A stretch of 64,000 bases of DNA from Streptosporangium carneum (GCF_027922005.1 NZ_BSEV01000001.1:211638-275637), one strand, 5' to 3'. Counted from the first letter of the stretch, positions 17,003 to 25,823 are shown. Numbers and translations: made by a program. Notes: a model not told the origin generated them from the sequence alone.

Positions 17003-17172
17003 ACCACCCCGAACGCCTCCCGCCAAGACCCTCCTCATCACCCCGAAGGCCTCCCGCCAACACCCTCCGCACCACCCTGAAGGCCTCCCGCCGACACCCC
17101 CCACACCACCCTGAAGGCCTCCCGCCGACACCCCCCACACCACCCTGAAGGCCTCCCGCCGACACCCCCCAC
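17003..17172. repeat. 34-bp tandem array, five uninterrupted units
   Basis: Five consecutive 34-base units (17003, 17037, 17071, 17105, 17139) share ACCACCCTGAAGGCCTCCCG. The last three are identical and the first two are diverged, with a decayed sixth after 17172. The period is not a multiple of three, so it is not a coding repeat. The strand is strongly pyrimidine-biased. It lies in the 577-base gap upstream of the MFS gene; apart from the 74-bp element, the rest of this gap is C-rich simple sequence without a gene. Confidence 0.88.
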
Positions 17173-17231
17173 ACCACCCGAACGCGCACCCCACCGCCTC
17201 TCTCACCGCCTCTCTCTCGGGGCTCCTCCAC

Positions 17232-17305
17232 GGCGCCGGTACGGCGAGCGGCGACATCGACCTGATCGGCGCCGATGAGCGGCGAGCGACCCGGTGAACC
17301 CGTCC
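17232..17305 (-). repeat. 74-bp dispersed element, copy A
   Basis: Colinear without gaps with copies at 60713-60786 and 61593-61666 (about 74-77% identical by eye to each). Its landmarks are GGCGCCGG...CGGCGAG at one end, a central CGGCGCC and ACCCGG(T/C)GAAC at the other. It lies 102 bases beyond the stop of the minus-strand GNAT gene. Confidence 0.65.
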
Positions 17306-17407
17306 AGCCGCGACACAGGCCATCGGGTCGTACGGCGGAAGGCACGGCGAACCGCAGGTCGGGCGAGGGCGACAGCGGCCTGACACACCGCTGCCGCCCT
17401 CACGGAA

Positions 17408-17953
17408 TCACCGCCGGGACAGGTCCGACGCCTCGTCCGGCCTCGTGTCCGGCCTCACGGCGTCGAACCGGACCACCTGCCCGTCACCGTTCCGGCGACG
17501 CAGCCTGGCCTTCTCCAGCACGCGGACCGAGGCCGGGTTGGACAACTCCACGTTCGCGTACACCTCGTGCACACCGGGTGCGGTGAAGGCGAAGGCGACG
17601 ATCGCCCGGGCGGCCTCAGGGGCATAGCCGCGTCCCCGCCGGGACGGCACGATGCCGTACCCGAACTCCAGGGCCTCCTCGGCGGGCGGCCAGAACAGGC
17701 CGACAGCGCCGACCACCAGGCCGCTCTCCCGCTCGACGACCTGGCGCTGGCCGTACTCGTTGCGGGCGTCCGGCTGCTCGGCGACGAACCCGGCGATGAC
17801 ACGGTCCCCCTCGGCGGGGAAGTCGTCGGCCCAGTGCGCCAACCGGCCGCCGTCGACAACGGCGGCGATCTCGTCATCGGACCACGGCCGCAGCACGAGG
17901 CGGTCAGTGATCAGATCCGTACCGGCAAGGGAGAAGGAAAAAGAAGAAGACAC
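17408..17953 (-). CDS. GNAT acetyltransferase, RimJ/RimL type
   Basis: A 181-residue Acetyltransf_3 family protein. It opens with the typical ITDRLVLRPWSDDE strand-helix, and motif A is IVPSRRGRGYAPEAARAIV. The conserved NPASVRVLEKARLRR segment near the C-terminus is characteristic of protein or small-amine N-acetyltransferases related to RimJ. Start at ATG 17953. Followed downstream by the 74-bp element; the 250 bases upstream of it hold nothing recognisable. Confidence 0.87.
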   Translation of the reverse strand: MSSSFSFSLAGTDLITDRLVLRPWSDDEIAAVVDGGRLAHWADDFPAEGDRVIAGFVAEQPDARNEYGQRQVVERESGLVVGAVGLFWPPAEEALEFGYGIVPSRRGRGYAPEAARAIVAFAFTAPGVHEVYANVELSNPASVRVLEKARLRRRNGDGQVVRFDAVRPDTRPDEASDLSRR

Positions 17954-18204
17954 GCGACACTCCTGGTCGTTCGAACGACCCGGGCCGCGCCTCTAGGCTC
18001 GCGCGACCCGGACAAGGGCATGACGATGAAGCGTGGGGCTGACCATGGCCTCATCCTCCCTTGCCTCGGCGGAGTGCGACTCTCGCGTCAGGGCAGCGTA
18101 GACATTCGAAACACCCGCCGACAACCCATAAACCCGAGGCGACGAACCATCACAGCGAACCTGCCTCCCCCGGCGGTCTCCCGGCTCCTTCGGTGGTCTC
18201 CCGG

Positions 18205-18507
18205 TCAGGGCAGGCCGTACCTCTTCCTGATCACCTTGGCCTCCTCCTCGGTCACCTGACGCGGTGTGCGGGCCAGTGTCTGGCGCAGGTCGGACAAGAT
18301 CTTGTCCGCCGAGCCACGGAGCCGCGTCCGATGGTGGACGAACTGCTCGTCAAAACGCTTCGCCGCAGGCCCCGACCACACCGTGCCGGAATGAAAAGCC
18401 TGAAATGGCGTCTCGACACCCCTCTCGATCTCCTGCACCAGCGGCTCGACCGTCCGCAGGGCGTCTTCCATCGCGGCATAGAGCGGATTGGGCACCAGGT
18501 CCGCCAT
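18205..18507 (-). CDS. WXG100-like small helical protein
   Basis: A 100-residue protein with two long helices and a central turn W44-S-G46 (FHSGTVWSGPAAKRFDEQF). This is the hallmark of the WXG100/ESAT-6 superfamily of type VII secretion substrates and of actinobacterial WXG-like partners. It is the last gene of a three-gene minus-strand set, beginning seven bases after the lipoprotein stop. No ESX core genes (EccC etc.) are in the window, so its secretion is inferred. Confidence 0.72.
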   Translation of the reverse strand: MADLVPNPLYAAMEDALRTVEPLVQEIERGVETPFQAFHSGTVWSGPAAKRFDEQFVHHRTRLRGSADKILSDLRQTLARTPRQVTEEEAKVIRKRYGLP

Positions 18508-18514
18508 GCTCCGA

Positions 18515-19129
18515 TCAATCCTTCACCGGGGAGGGAGACGCTGCCTTGGTCGATGAGATGGCACTCGGGCTCTCAGACGGGGCACTGACATCGGTGATCA
18601 GCTTCGGCGCGATCAACTGCATCAGCGCGAGCACGTCGGCGGCGTTGTCACGCCCCTTGACACCCATCTCAAGTTGCACAGTGATTTGAGCCTTACCGCG
18701 CACGAGAAGAGCATATGCGGCGTTATTCTCACTGTCCACATCCTTGAAATAATACCCAATGGCTCCAGGAACTATTTTCGGCAGCGGCGAAGCGCCGTCT
18801 TTGACCTGCTCATCGACTTTCTCGGAGTAACCTCCCGAAGTAAGGCCTATCTGCAGCGCCTTTAACTGCTCCCCACCCCTTCGGTAGACCGTGCATGTTC
18901 CATATCCAATTCCTTCGTCTAACGCAAGATTGAAAGATCCGCGAACCAGCGGCTCCCTATCCCCAATCATCAGCCCAACAGCCTTCAATGGAACATAATT
19001 ACATATGTAAGGAGGAGCGGCAGAGGTAGGCAACGGACTACGATCAGCCTTAACCTCCCCTTCTCCGCAGGCCGTCAAAGAAAAGAGCACCATCGCCGCC
19101 ATCAAAGCGGACACTCCTCTTGCCGTCAT
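18515..19129 (-). CDS. Lipoprotein of unknown function in a WXG-type cassette
   Basis: A 204-residue protein with a lipoprotein signal peptide and lipobox L18-T-A-C21. A mixed alpha/beta domain with a CNYVP...TCTVY cysteine pair follows, like the DUF3558 group of actinobacterial lipoproteins, and the tail is Ser/Pro-rich. Its ATG overlaps the stop of the large upstream gene by four bases, so they are coupled. The coding DNA is visibly lower in GC, especially 18660-19120, than the neighbours, suggesting horizontal origin. Role unknown; it is probably displayed on the outer face of the membrane. Confidence 0.75.
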   Translation of the reverse strand: MTARGVSALMAAMVLFSLTACGEGEVKADRSPLPTSAAPPYICNYVPLKAVGLMIGDREPLVRGSFNLALDEGIGYGTCTVYRRGGEQLKALQIGLTSGGYSEKVDEQVKDGASPLPKIVPGAIGYYFKDVDSENNAAYALLVRGKAQITVQLEMGVKGRDNAADVLALMQLIAPKLITDVSAPSESPSAISSTKAASPSPVKD

Positions 19130-21231
19130 CGGTTTTTAACAAAAGCATGTTCGAAGCCGTCTCTCATACGCCCTTCAACCTCCTGCAACAAATCTTTCGA
19201 GGGCCCTTCATGCAGCCACCGTTGATACGCGTTGAACCTGAGATTCTTCTCTTCATTACTAGAAAGACTTTTGTCGAACATCTCCTCATTGGACATGAGA
19301 GTTTTGCCGTCGTCTTTAAGGAAGTTCTTGGGGCTGTCACGAGGATCGTCTCCCTTCCGAAGCCCCTCCAGCGAAGCCCAAGGGTGAGCTGGATCAGCAG
19401 GGTCGGCCAAGCCGAACACGCCGTGATTCAGCATGGCCTGAGCGGTGATCCTCTCCATGATGACCACAGAGTTATCAACAGCGGCGTTGGCCACATCAGC
19501 GGCATCAGACTCCGCTTTCCCTTTGAACGAATCTTCGAGCATGCCCGTCCACGCGCCCACAACGCCAGCTGTAATGGGCCAGGTTCCTGTCTGCGGTACG
19601 GCAAGCGCGGTATTGATCACCCCCGTGAGGATCTTCATATTCCGCGCCTGAGCCTCATCCATTTTCTTCCCCTGCTCGATCTTCGTCAGCCCCGCCGCAT
19701 CGGTGATCATTCCGAAACCCGCTCCAGCGCGTAGCGCATTGGTCTTGAGCGTGCTGCTTTCCCCGCTCTTGGACATCTGCTCAGCACCATAATCCAGAAG
19801 CCAACCGCTGAAGGCTGTCTGGGCGGCCAGAACAGAGGCGAACGCCTTGTCGTCCAAGAAAGCCTCTTTCATAACTGCTCGAAGTTCTTCTCTTTTGAAC
19901 TCCGCTCCCCAGACATCACGTCCGCGCGCACTGGGGTTGTCGTCACCTCGCGCTGCAGGCACAAGAGCATCGGCAGCTTCCTGGGCGACGCGGTCGACGT
20001 CGCTGATGTAGCCGGCGAGGATGCGGCCGACGGTTGCGGGCTTCAGGATTGTTTCGATGGAGTCGCCCGCCTTGATCTGCTTAGCTCTCAGGTGCACGAA
20101 CTCCGAGGCCAGCTTCGCCGACAGATAACCGCGTGACGGGTTCTGTGGTGAGCCCTCGTGGTCGCGGAAGGTGAGCATCGCGGCTTCCAGCGCCTTGCCC
20201 AGGGCCTCGCCGCCATCGGTCGTGTCCCAGTCGACCAGGAAACGCTCCATCGTCGTGGGGTCGCCCGCGAAGAAATCCTGCGCCGCAGCGGGGTTTCGGC
20301 CGAGCGCCTCCAGAAGAGGAATCATGACGTTCGAGTCGATGCCCGCGGGGACTGACGCGCGATCCCAGGCGTCGAGCTTCCTGGCGACCCCCAGGAGGAA
20401 GGGTGAGGCGATCGTGCCGTGTTTGAGTGCCAGCGCGACCGCGCGGTACTCCGTGCCCGCCCACCCCAGGGCAGGCTTGGACGTGAGTTCGTCGCGCCAG
20501 GCGTTGCTCAGTTTCGAGCTTGCCGTACCCAGTGTCTTACCGAGGGCGACCTGAAGCCGTTCCGCCTTCTTGCCGCCTCCTTCTTTCACGGCCGCCGCCA
20601 TGACCTCGCGAAACTTCGTCGCCCCCAGCGTGTTCATCAGCGCCACCGCGAACGTCGCGTTCCCCGTCCGTTTCTCCAGCTCCGCCACGGTCTTCTCATC
20701 GATCTTGCCGTCCTCGGCGGCCTTGGCCAGCTTGGCGGTCGCGGCGTAGACGTCGGGGTCGTGGGCGGCCTTGCCGTACAGGGTCTCGTCGAAGGCGGTC
20801 AGGCCTGCCGGGACGGTGGCAGAGGCTCCCCACTCGGTGCGCTCGGTGCGGATCGTCTCGCTGCGGCGGCGTAGGTCGGGGCGGGCGGTCCCGATCCAGT
20901 TCTGGACCTCGCGCAGGACGTTGAGTCCGGAGGTGTCCAGGTCGAGCTTCTGCAGGGTGGTGCGGATCTGTGGCTCGTTCCTGCCGAGGGTGTCCTGCGC
21001 CCGGCCGAGGGCTCGCTCGAAGTCGTCCATCGAGGCGGGGTCGATGCCGGAGTACTCACCGTTCACGCCCTTGGGCTGGGTGGGAGGTTGGGGTGGGGGC
21101 GGTTGGGAGGTGGGTGAGGGCTTGGCGGCGACCTGTTGCGGAGGGGTGTCGGGCTGCTGGGTTGCGGGGGACGGTTTGGGGACCGGCGAAGGCGTCGGCA
21201 GCGGCGAAGGCGTGGGGTACGGGTGAGCCAT
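19126..21231 (-). CDS. Large helical DUF6571-like protein, WXG/type VII-associated
   Basis: A 701-residue, almost entirely helical protein. Residues 1-55 are Pro/Ser/Thr-rich. A coiled, WXG-like N-terminal helical region (about 60-135) carries Trp and Glu-Arg repeats. A long domain then contains LEALGRNPAAAQDFFAG and related motifs that I associate with the actinobacterial DUF6571 group, followed by a Gly/Ala-rich helical segment near 540-570 that could be membrane-active (ITAGVVGAWTGML). No catalytic motif is recognisable at the C-terminus. As first gene of the cassette it may be a secreted effector or scaffold, with the lipoprotein and WXG-like protein as partners; family assignment is from memory. 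Confidence 0.65.
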   Translation of the reverse strand: MAHPYPTPSPLPTPSPVPKPSPATQQPDTPPQQVAAKPSPTSQPPPPQPPTQPKGVNGEYSGIDPASMDDFERALGRAQDTLGRNEPQIRTTLQKLDLDTSGLNVLREVQNWIGTARPDLRRRSETIRTERTEWGASATVPAGLTAFDETLYGKAAHDPDVYAATAKLAKAAEDGKIDEKTVAELEKRTGNATFAVALMNTLGATKFREVMAAAVKEGGGKKAERLQVALGKTLGTASSKLSNAWRDELTSKPALGWAGTEYRAVALALKHGTIASPFLLGVARKLDAWDRASVPAGIDSNVMIPLLEALGRNPAAAQDFFAGDPTTMERFLVDWDTTDGGEALGKALEAAMLTFRDHEGSPQNPSRGYLSAKLASEFVHLRAKQIKAGDSIETILKPATVGRILAGYISDVDRVAQEAADALVPAARGDDNPSARGRDVWGAEFKREELRAVMKEAFLDDKAFASVLAAQTAFSGWLLDYGAEQMSKSGESSTLKTNALRAGAGFGMITDAAGLTKIEQGKKMDEAQARNMKILTGVINTALAVPQTGTWPITAGVVGAWTGMLEDSFKGKAESDAADVANAAVDNSVVIMERITAQAMLNHGVFGLADPADPAHPWASLEGLRKGDDPRDSPKNFLKDDGKTLMSNEEMFDKSLSSNEEKNLRFNAYQRWLHEGPSKDLLQEVEGRMRDGFEHAFVKNR

Positions 21232-21386
21232 GGGGGCGACGGACTCCAGCGCGGTCGACGGAACACGACAACTCCGGCGACAAGATTATTTTCAATCCGC
21301 CCTTTAGTAAAGATCCCCATCAAATTGGATATGTCGGCTAATACCCCTTCGCCTACGGCCTACGGACAGCGGACGAGTCTCGACGC

Positions 21387-22673
21387 CTACACGGCTCCGG
21401 CGGCCAGCACCTCGCGGAACTCGTTGACGGCGGGACGATCCCGCTGTTCGAGGGGTACAGCACGCAGCACCATTTGTCCGGTTTCGATGATGTAGGTGTC
21501 GCGACGGGAAGCAGGCAGGGAGTCGATCACTGCTGCGGCGCGCCGCATTCCCTCGTCCACCCCTCCGTTGACGACCGCACACAACCCTTCGTGGAGCCTG
21601 ACATTCGTCTGGTATTGATGGCTTCCGGTGATTCTGAGAGTGTTTTCACGGGCGGCGTCCGCCTTGGCCTCGTCTCCCGCGCTGGCATACACCCAGCTTT
21701 CCGCGAAATGGATCTGGCTTTCCGTCCAGAAGCCAAACAAATCACCGGAAGCCCCCTTTTCGGTCAGATCACGAAGGGCGTTCAGCGTCTGGCGCGCCTC
21801 GTCGTGCCTGCCGAACAGCGCCAACGCCTTCGCCCGGGTGGCCAGCAGGGTGAGAGAGGGCTTACCTGTGAGCCGCTCGGCCTCGTCGAGCAGGCGCAGG
21901 ACCGTTTGGAAAGGCCGCTGTCCGTAGAGCCCGCCTGCCGCCTCCTCCGCGCGGACCAACACGCGCGTCTCCCGATCCCCGGAGGCGTCGGCCGCCTGAC
22001 GGGCCACCTGCGACCAGCGGATGGCGGGCCCGTGATGGCCCAGGCCGGTCAGCACGTTGGCCTGGATGTTGGAGAGCACGGCGGCGGCGCGCCGCAACCC
22101 CGCCTTCTCGGCGAAGCTGGAAGCCTCCAACTGACGCCCCAGAGTGAACAGGTCGACGCCGAGATCGGCCGCCACCTGTTCGGAACGCCGGGTGCGCATG
22201 GCGTGCAGGTGGTCGTCGCAGGCCAGGTTCCAGTCCTCCACGCTGCGGAAACCCTCTCCGAGCGACAGGTCGAGAAGGCGGCGGACCGGCTCGACGGAAA
22301 CGCCCAGCGCTCCCATTCCGGCCGTTGCGAGTTGTAGAAGTCGGCGGCGCTCCATGGCGTCCTCCTCGTCGCGGATCGAGGGTTCCTTTTCGAGAGTACT
22401 CCCAGCCTGCCGTTCCAAATCTGCGATAAGAGCGCGAATTGCCACAAGCTGACCATTGGCCTCAAGGGCGTCGTCGATGGCTCGGACATGGCCGGGATGC
22501 GGACAGTTGAGACCGCGCTCCCAGCGGGACAGCTCCCCTTGGTCCACATACGCCTTTTCGGCCACCTCTCGTTGTGAGAAATGTCGGATTTCTTCCCGCC
22601 AATGACGCATCAAAGCGCCTAGAAGATGCCAAGGAGACGCGTGAGGATCCACGGGACGAGAGGCGTTGTCCAT
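21387..22673 (-). CDS. XRE-family regulator with TPR-like sensor domain
   Basis: A 428-residue protein. The helix-turn-helix lies at about residues 16-65 (SQREVAEKAYVDQGELSRWERGLNCP). A short linker ending MERRRLLQLATAG follows, then about 330 residues of tetratricopeptide-like helices (LLATRAKALALFGRHDEARQTL). This architecture is frequent in actinomycetes and probably senses a peptide or protein ligand. It is divergent from the Cys-motif gene at 22845, and a perfect inverted repeat lies between them. It may also control the cassette downstream, 155 bases away on the same strand. Confidence 0.85.
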   Translation of the reverse strand: MDNASRPVDPHASPWHLLGALMRHWREEIRHFSQREVAEKAYVDQGELSRWERGLNCPHPGHVRAIDDALEANGQLVAIRALIADLERQAGSTLEKEPSIRDEEDAMERRRLLQLATAGMGALGVSVEPVRRLLDLSLGEGFRSVEDWNLACDDHLHAMRTRRSEQVAADLGVDLFTLGRQLEASSFAEKAGLRRAAAVLSNIQANVLTGLGHHGPAIRWSQVARQAADASGDRETRVLVRAEEAAGGLYGQRPFQTVLRLLDEAERLTGKPSLTLLATRAKALALFGRHDEARQTLNALRDLTEKGASGDLFGFWTESQIHFAESWVYASAGDEAKADAARENTLRITGSHQYQTNVRLHEGLCAVVNGGVDEGMRRAAAVIDSLPASRRDTYIIETGQMVLRAVPLEQRDRPAVNEFREVLAAGAV

Positions 22674-22693
22674 GTCCGCTCCGGATGATGGGT

Positions 22694-22714
22694 GATGGGA
22701 GCCGGTCTCCCATC
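22694..22714. promoter_or_regulatory. Inverted repeat between divergent XRE and Cys-motif genes
   Basis: GATGGGAG and CTCCCATC form perfect eight-base arms around CCGGT, 21 bases upstream of the XRE start. A candidate operator for the XRE protein; function inferred only from position. Confidence 0.5.
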
Positions 22715-22844
22715 AAAGCTTTCCTGCGGGAATTCCAAATCTCTTCCACTATGGCATCCACGAAATGAAAAGCCCCGGGAAACGAAGGACCCGCCCGGCG
22801 CTTACGCGACCGGACGGTTCCTCGACCAGGAAAGCCCCCCAACC

Positions 22845-23825
22845 ATGACCAACCCCAGTGCCGCGTTCCCCGTCCTTGAGGCGGAGAGCGACTACCGTTG
22901 CCGCTGCTTCGACGACGTACCGCCCATGCCGATGGGCTGCGCCCGCTGCGGGTATCCGCCGTACGCGCACGGCTGCCTCGGCTTCGCCGTCGACCACGAG
23001 TACGAACAGCCGTCCGGCGCGCTGATGGCCGAACGGCTGGAGATCAGGCACCGCACGGGGCCGCACCGGTTGCCCGCCGCCAAGCCGCTGACGTCCGTCG
23101 CCCCGGTCCAGGTGACCTCGCCGACGCCCGTGCGACACCACCCGGCCGAGGCCGCGACCGCCCCCGCCGTGGCGTGGCGACCGGCCATGCCTGTCGCGCC
23201 GGAGCCACCGGTCGTGCTGACAGCCGACCACGCCAGAGGTGTGCCGGAGTCGCCGGTCGCGCCGACGGCCGATCGCGCCAGAGGTGTGCCGGAGGTGCCG
23301 AGACAGCCGACCGCCCCGACCGGGCCGACCGCGCCGGTCACGCCGATCCCGCAGGTCAGGCCGGACGTGCCGGAACAACCCGCCGCACCGGAGCGCCCCG
23401 CCGCCCCGAAACCGGAGCAAACCACCCAACCGGCCGTGCCGAAGCAACCGGGACCGTCGGAGCCGCCGAACGGTCCCTCGATCGGACAACGGAGGTCTGA
23501 TCCATGGAACCCCCTGAGACCGCCCTCCATCCAGCGGAGATCCCTGGTTGGCGGACCATCCGCAGCGACGCGGGACGCTACTGGGCCAGCAGGAGACAAC
23601 CCTTCCCCAACGGTTCCGAGTGGGACGGCCCCCCGTACCGGACCGTGGACGCCGACACCTTCGACGGGCTGCGCGCCATGGTCGCCCTGCAGGAGGAGGC
23701 CGCCCTGCACGTCCGCTCAAAGGACACGCACGACGGCTGACGAGCGGGCGCGGCGGCCCTTCCCCGGCAGCCGCCGCGCCGTACGACGTGCGGCTCGGGA
23801 AGGAGGGGCCCGGGCCGCACCCTGA
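22845..23825 (+). CDS. Cys-motif protein with Pro-rich tail; C-terminus uncertain
   Basis: The N-terminus is well formed: C19-x-C21 and C32-x2-C35-x8-C44 (YRCRCFDD, GCARCGYPPYAHGC) suggest a small zinc-binding motif. An HEYEQPS...RLEIRH segment follows, then a long Pro/Ala/Val-rich tail. As written the frame runs to 23825, but from about 23504 it overlaps the next gene in another frame and reads like a shadow. A stop in the +2 frame at 23498-23500, just before a GGAGG site and the next ATG, suggests the ancestral gene ended there and that a one-base shift (mutation or sequencing error) lies in the Pro-rich part. Function unknown. Confidence 0.55.
   Translation: MTNPSAAFPVLEAESDYRCRCFDDVPPMPMGCARCGYPPYAHGCLGFAVDHEYEQPSGALMAERLEIRHRTGPHRLPAAKPLTSVAPVQVTSPTPVRHHPAEAATAPAVAWRPAMPVAPEPPVVLTADHARGVPESPVAPTADRARGVPEVPRQPTAPTGPTAPVTPIPQVRPDVPEQPAAPERPAAPKPEQTTQPAVPKQPGPSEPPNGPSIGQRRSDPWNPLRPPSIQRRSLVGGPSAATRDATGPAGDNPSPTVPSGTAPRTGPWTPTPSTGCAPWSPCRRRPPCTSAQRTRTTADERARRPFPGSRRAVRRAAREGGARAAP
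23504..23740 (+). CDS. Small conserved actinobacterial protein
   Basis: A 78-residue protein with a strong GGAGG ribosome site eight bases before ATG 23504. The sequence GWRTIRSDAGRYWASR...TVDADTFDGLRAMVALQEEAA has the composition of a real folded protein and resembles small orphan proteins found beside XRE regulators in Streptosporangiales. It pairs with the Cys-motif gene upstream. Function unknown. Confidence 0.72.
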   Translation: MEPPETALHPAEIPGWRTIRSDAGRYWASRRQPFPNGSEWDGPPYRTVDADTFDGLRAMVALQEEAALHVRSKDTHDG

Positions 23826-23936
23826 CGCGGTTTCCCGCACTTGCGGAGAACACGCTCCTCCGGCACAGGCCTGTGCGGAGAAGCCCTCTCCCTCATGGCT
23901 CACGCCGGTGGGACGCGTGTTCGCGGGGAAGCCGCC

Positions 23937-23970
23937 CCGCACCGGCCGCAGCCCCCTGCGGCCGGTGCGG
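23937..23970 (+). terminator. Strong hairpin terminator
   Basis: Perfect 15-base arms (CCGCACCGGCCGCAG and its complement) flank a CCCC loop, about 200 bases past the small protein gene and 130 before the ketosynthase gene. The remainder of 23741-24099 contains a 14-base palindrome at 23861-23874 and no gene. Confidence 0.75.
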
Positions 23971-24099
23971 TTCCATCCCCTGACGTGACCACGCCCTGAA
24001 TCTCCTGACATGACCAAACCCTGAGCTGACCAGGACAATTGCCCGTCTTTTCGGTACATTGCCCGAATATTGAGAGACTTGGTGCCAGCTAGGGGGAGC

Positions 24100-25059
24100 A
24101 TGAAAGCCCGGATCACGGGCGTCGCGACGTATCTGCCGCAGCGGACGATGACCAGCACAGAGGTCGAACGGCGGATCGAGGGATACGTCCCCCGCAGAGG
24201 CGTCGTCGAACGGCTGACCGGCATCCGATCGCGGCACGTCGCCGACGACGACCAGCAGGCGTCCGACCTGGCCGCTGAGGCGGCGAGAAAACTCGACCAC
24301 GTGGACGTCGACCTGCTGATCTTCGCCTCGGCGTCGCAGGACATGGTCGAGCCGGCGACCGCGCACATCGTGGCGGCCAAGCTCGGCCTGTCCTGCCCGG
24401 TGTTCGACGTCAAGAACGCCTGCAACAGCGTGCTCAACGGGATCCAGGTCGCCGAGGCGCTGATCCTGACGGGCGCGCACCGCAGGGTGCTGGTCTGCTC
24501 GGGCGAGGTCCCGTCGCGGGCGATCAGGTGGCGGGTACGGGACCACGCGCAGTTCGTGGACTCCTTCGCCGGATACACGCTGTCGGACAGCGGGGCCGCC
24601 GTGCTGGTGAGCGCCGACGCGGAACGCGGCATCTTCTACCGTGACTTCTCCGCCGACTCGACGGCCTGGGCGATCGGCACGCTGCCCGGCGGAGGGTCCG
24701 CGCATCCTCGCGACCCGGAGTACTCCTACTTCAGGGGCGACGGGCGGCGGCTGAAGGAGGCGTTCGAGCTGGTCGGCCCGGACATCTTCCTCAACGCGCT
24801 CAAGCGCACCGGGCTGGGCTGGAACGACTTCGCCGTCGTCGCCGTGCACCAGGTGGCGGTGCCGTACCTCGAGTATCTGGCGGCGGAGCTGGACATCCCG
24901 CAGGACAGGCTCGTGGTCAGCCTTCCCGAGCACGGCAACTGCGCCTCCGCCACCCTGCCGCTCCAGCTCACGCTCGGCGAGTGGGAGCCGGGCGACCGGG
25001 TCGCGCTGCTCGGCCTGGGCGGCGGGATCAGCATGGGCGTGATGCTGGCGGAGATGTGA
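24100..25059 (+). CDS. 3-oxoacyl-ACP synthase III / OleA-like condensing enzyme
   Basis: A 319-residue thiolase-fold condensing enzyme with an intact triad: C108 (VKNACNSVLNGI), H250 (VAVHQVAVPY) and N280 (EHGNCASATLP). FabH enzymes start fatty acid synthesis; OleA relatives condense two acyl chains into a beta-keto acid. It heads an operon whose last two members resemble OleC and OleD, which favours an OleA-like role in a specialised lipid pathway over housekeeping FabH; activity is inferred from context. GGGGGAG precedes ATG 24100. The downstream GT gene begins within 33 bases. Confidence 0.82.
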   Translation: MKARITGVATYLPQRTMTSTEVERRIEGYVPRRGVVERLTGIRSRHVADDDQQASDLAAEAARKLDHVDVDLLIFASASQDMVEPATAHIVAAKLGLSCPVFDVKNACNSVLNGIQVAEALILTGAHRRVLVCSGEVPSRAIRWRVRDHAQFVDSFAGYTLSDSGAAVLVSADAERGIFYRDFSADSTAWAIGTLPGGGSAHPRDPEYSYFRGDGRRLKEAFELVGPDIFLNALKRTGLGWNDFAVVAVHQVAVPYLEYLAAELDIPQDRLVVSLPEHGNCASATLPLQLTLGEWEPGDRVALLGLGGGISMGVMLAEM

Positions 25060-25091
25060 CGAGACGTGTGTCCGGCACCGGCGGAGACGTG

Positions 25092-25823
25092 ATGGACCTG
25101 TGGGTGATCGTTCCGGCCTACAACGAGGCCGGGGGCATCGAGGCGACGCTTCGGGCGCTGGCCGACCAGGACGACCGTGACTTCACGCTCGTCGTGGTGG
25201 ACAACGCCAGCACCGATGAGACGGCCGAGATCGTCAGACGGCACGGCGTCCAGGTGATCACGGAGTCCAGGAAGGGCACGGGCGCCGCCTCCGACACCGG
25301 CGTGCGTCACGCCATCGCGAACGGCGCGACCCACATCGCCAGGACGGACGCCGACTGCCTGCCCCGCCCCGACTGGGTGCGCAACGTCAGGCGCGCGTTC
25401 GGCGACGGGCTGGAGATGGTCGGCGGCAGGCTGCTGCCCAGGACGGACGAGTTCCCGCTGAAGTTCTGGGAACGGAGGCTCATCCCGTTCGTGGTCGACG
25501 TGGCGGCGACGTTCGGCCGTTTCCGGCCGGGAAACCGGTCACCGGAGTATCTGGGGCCGTACGTGATGATCCCCGGCTGCGCCATGGCCATCACGGCCTC
25601 GCTGTACGAGCGGGCCGGAGGCTTCCCGAGGACCGCGATCGAGGAGGTCCACGAGGACCGGGCCCTGGTCAACCGGGTCCGCAAGGTCACCTCCGCGTAC
25701 GGCTCGCGCCGTGACGTGGTCGTCTTCGGCTCCGTCCGCCGGCTTCGGGCGTACGGCCTCGCGGGCACCCTGGCCTGGTACGCCGACCACCGCTACCGTC
25801 CCGAAGTGATCGACATCCGGTGA
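25092..25823 (+). CDS. Family 2 glycosyltransferase
   Basis: A 243-residue GT-A fold enzyme. The start MDLWVIVPAYNEA is followed by VVVDNASTDET and the metal-binding RTDADC (D86-A-D88). A C-terminal EEVHEDRALVNRVRK supplies the ED-type acid region. It is cytoplasmic, with no membrane helices. The start could also be GTG 25056, overlapping the ketosynthase stop, or GTG 25089. Sitting between a condensing enzyme and a P450, it probably adds a sugar to a lipid made by this operon; donor and acceptor are unknown. Confidence 0.85.
   Translation: MDLWVIVPAYNEAGGIEATLRALADQDDRDFTLVVVDNASTDETAEIVRRHGVQVITESRKGTGAASDTGVRHAIANGATHIARTDADCLPRPDWVRNVRRAFGDGLEMVGGRLLPRTDEFPLKFWERRLIPFVVDVAATFGRFRPGNRSPEYLGPYVMIPGCAMAITASLYERAGGFPRTAIEEVHEDRALVNRVRKVTSAYGSRRDVVVFGSVRRLRAYGLAGTLAWYADHRYRPEVIDIR

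Noticed and set aside
16889..17386. Gly/Trp/Cys-rich minus-strand frames across the 34-bp array
   Set aside because: The frame is open only because of the repeat; no ribosome site, and the 34-base period shifts frame each unit.
23828..23936. Sequence resembling a type I-E CRISPR repeat (CGGTTTCCCGCACTTGCGG and related hairpins)
   Set aside because: Only one decent unit, irregular spacing of the weaker look-alikes, and no cas genes; GC-rich hairpins mimic such repeats.
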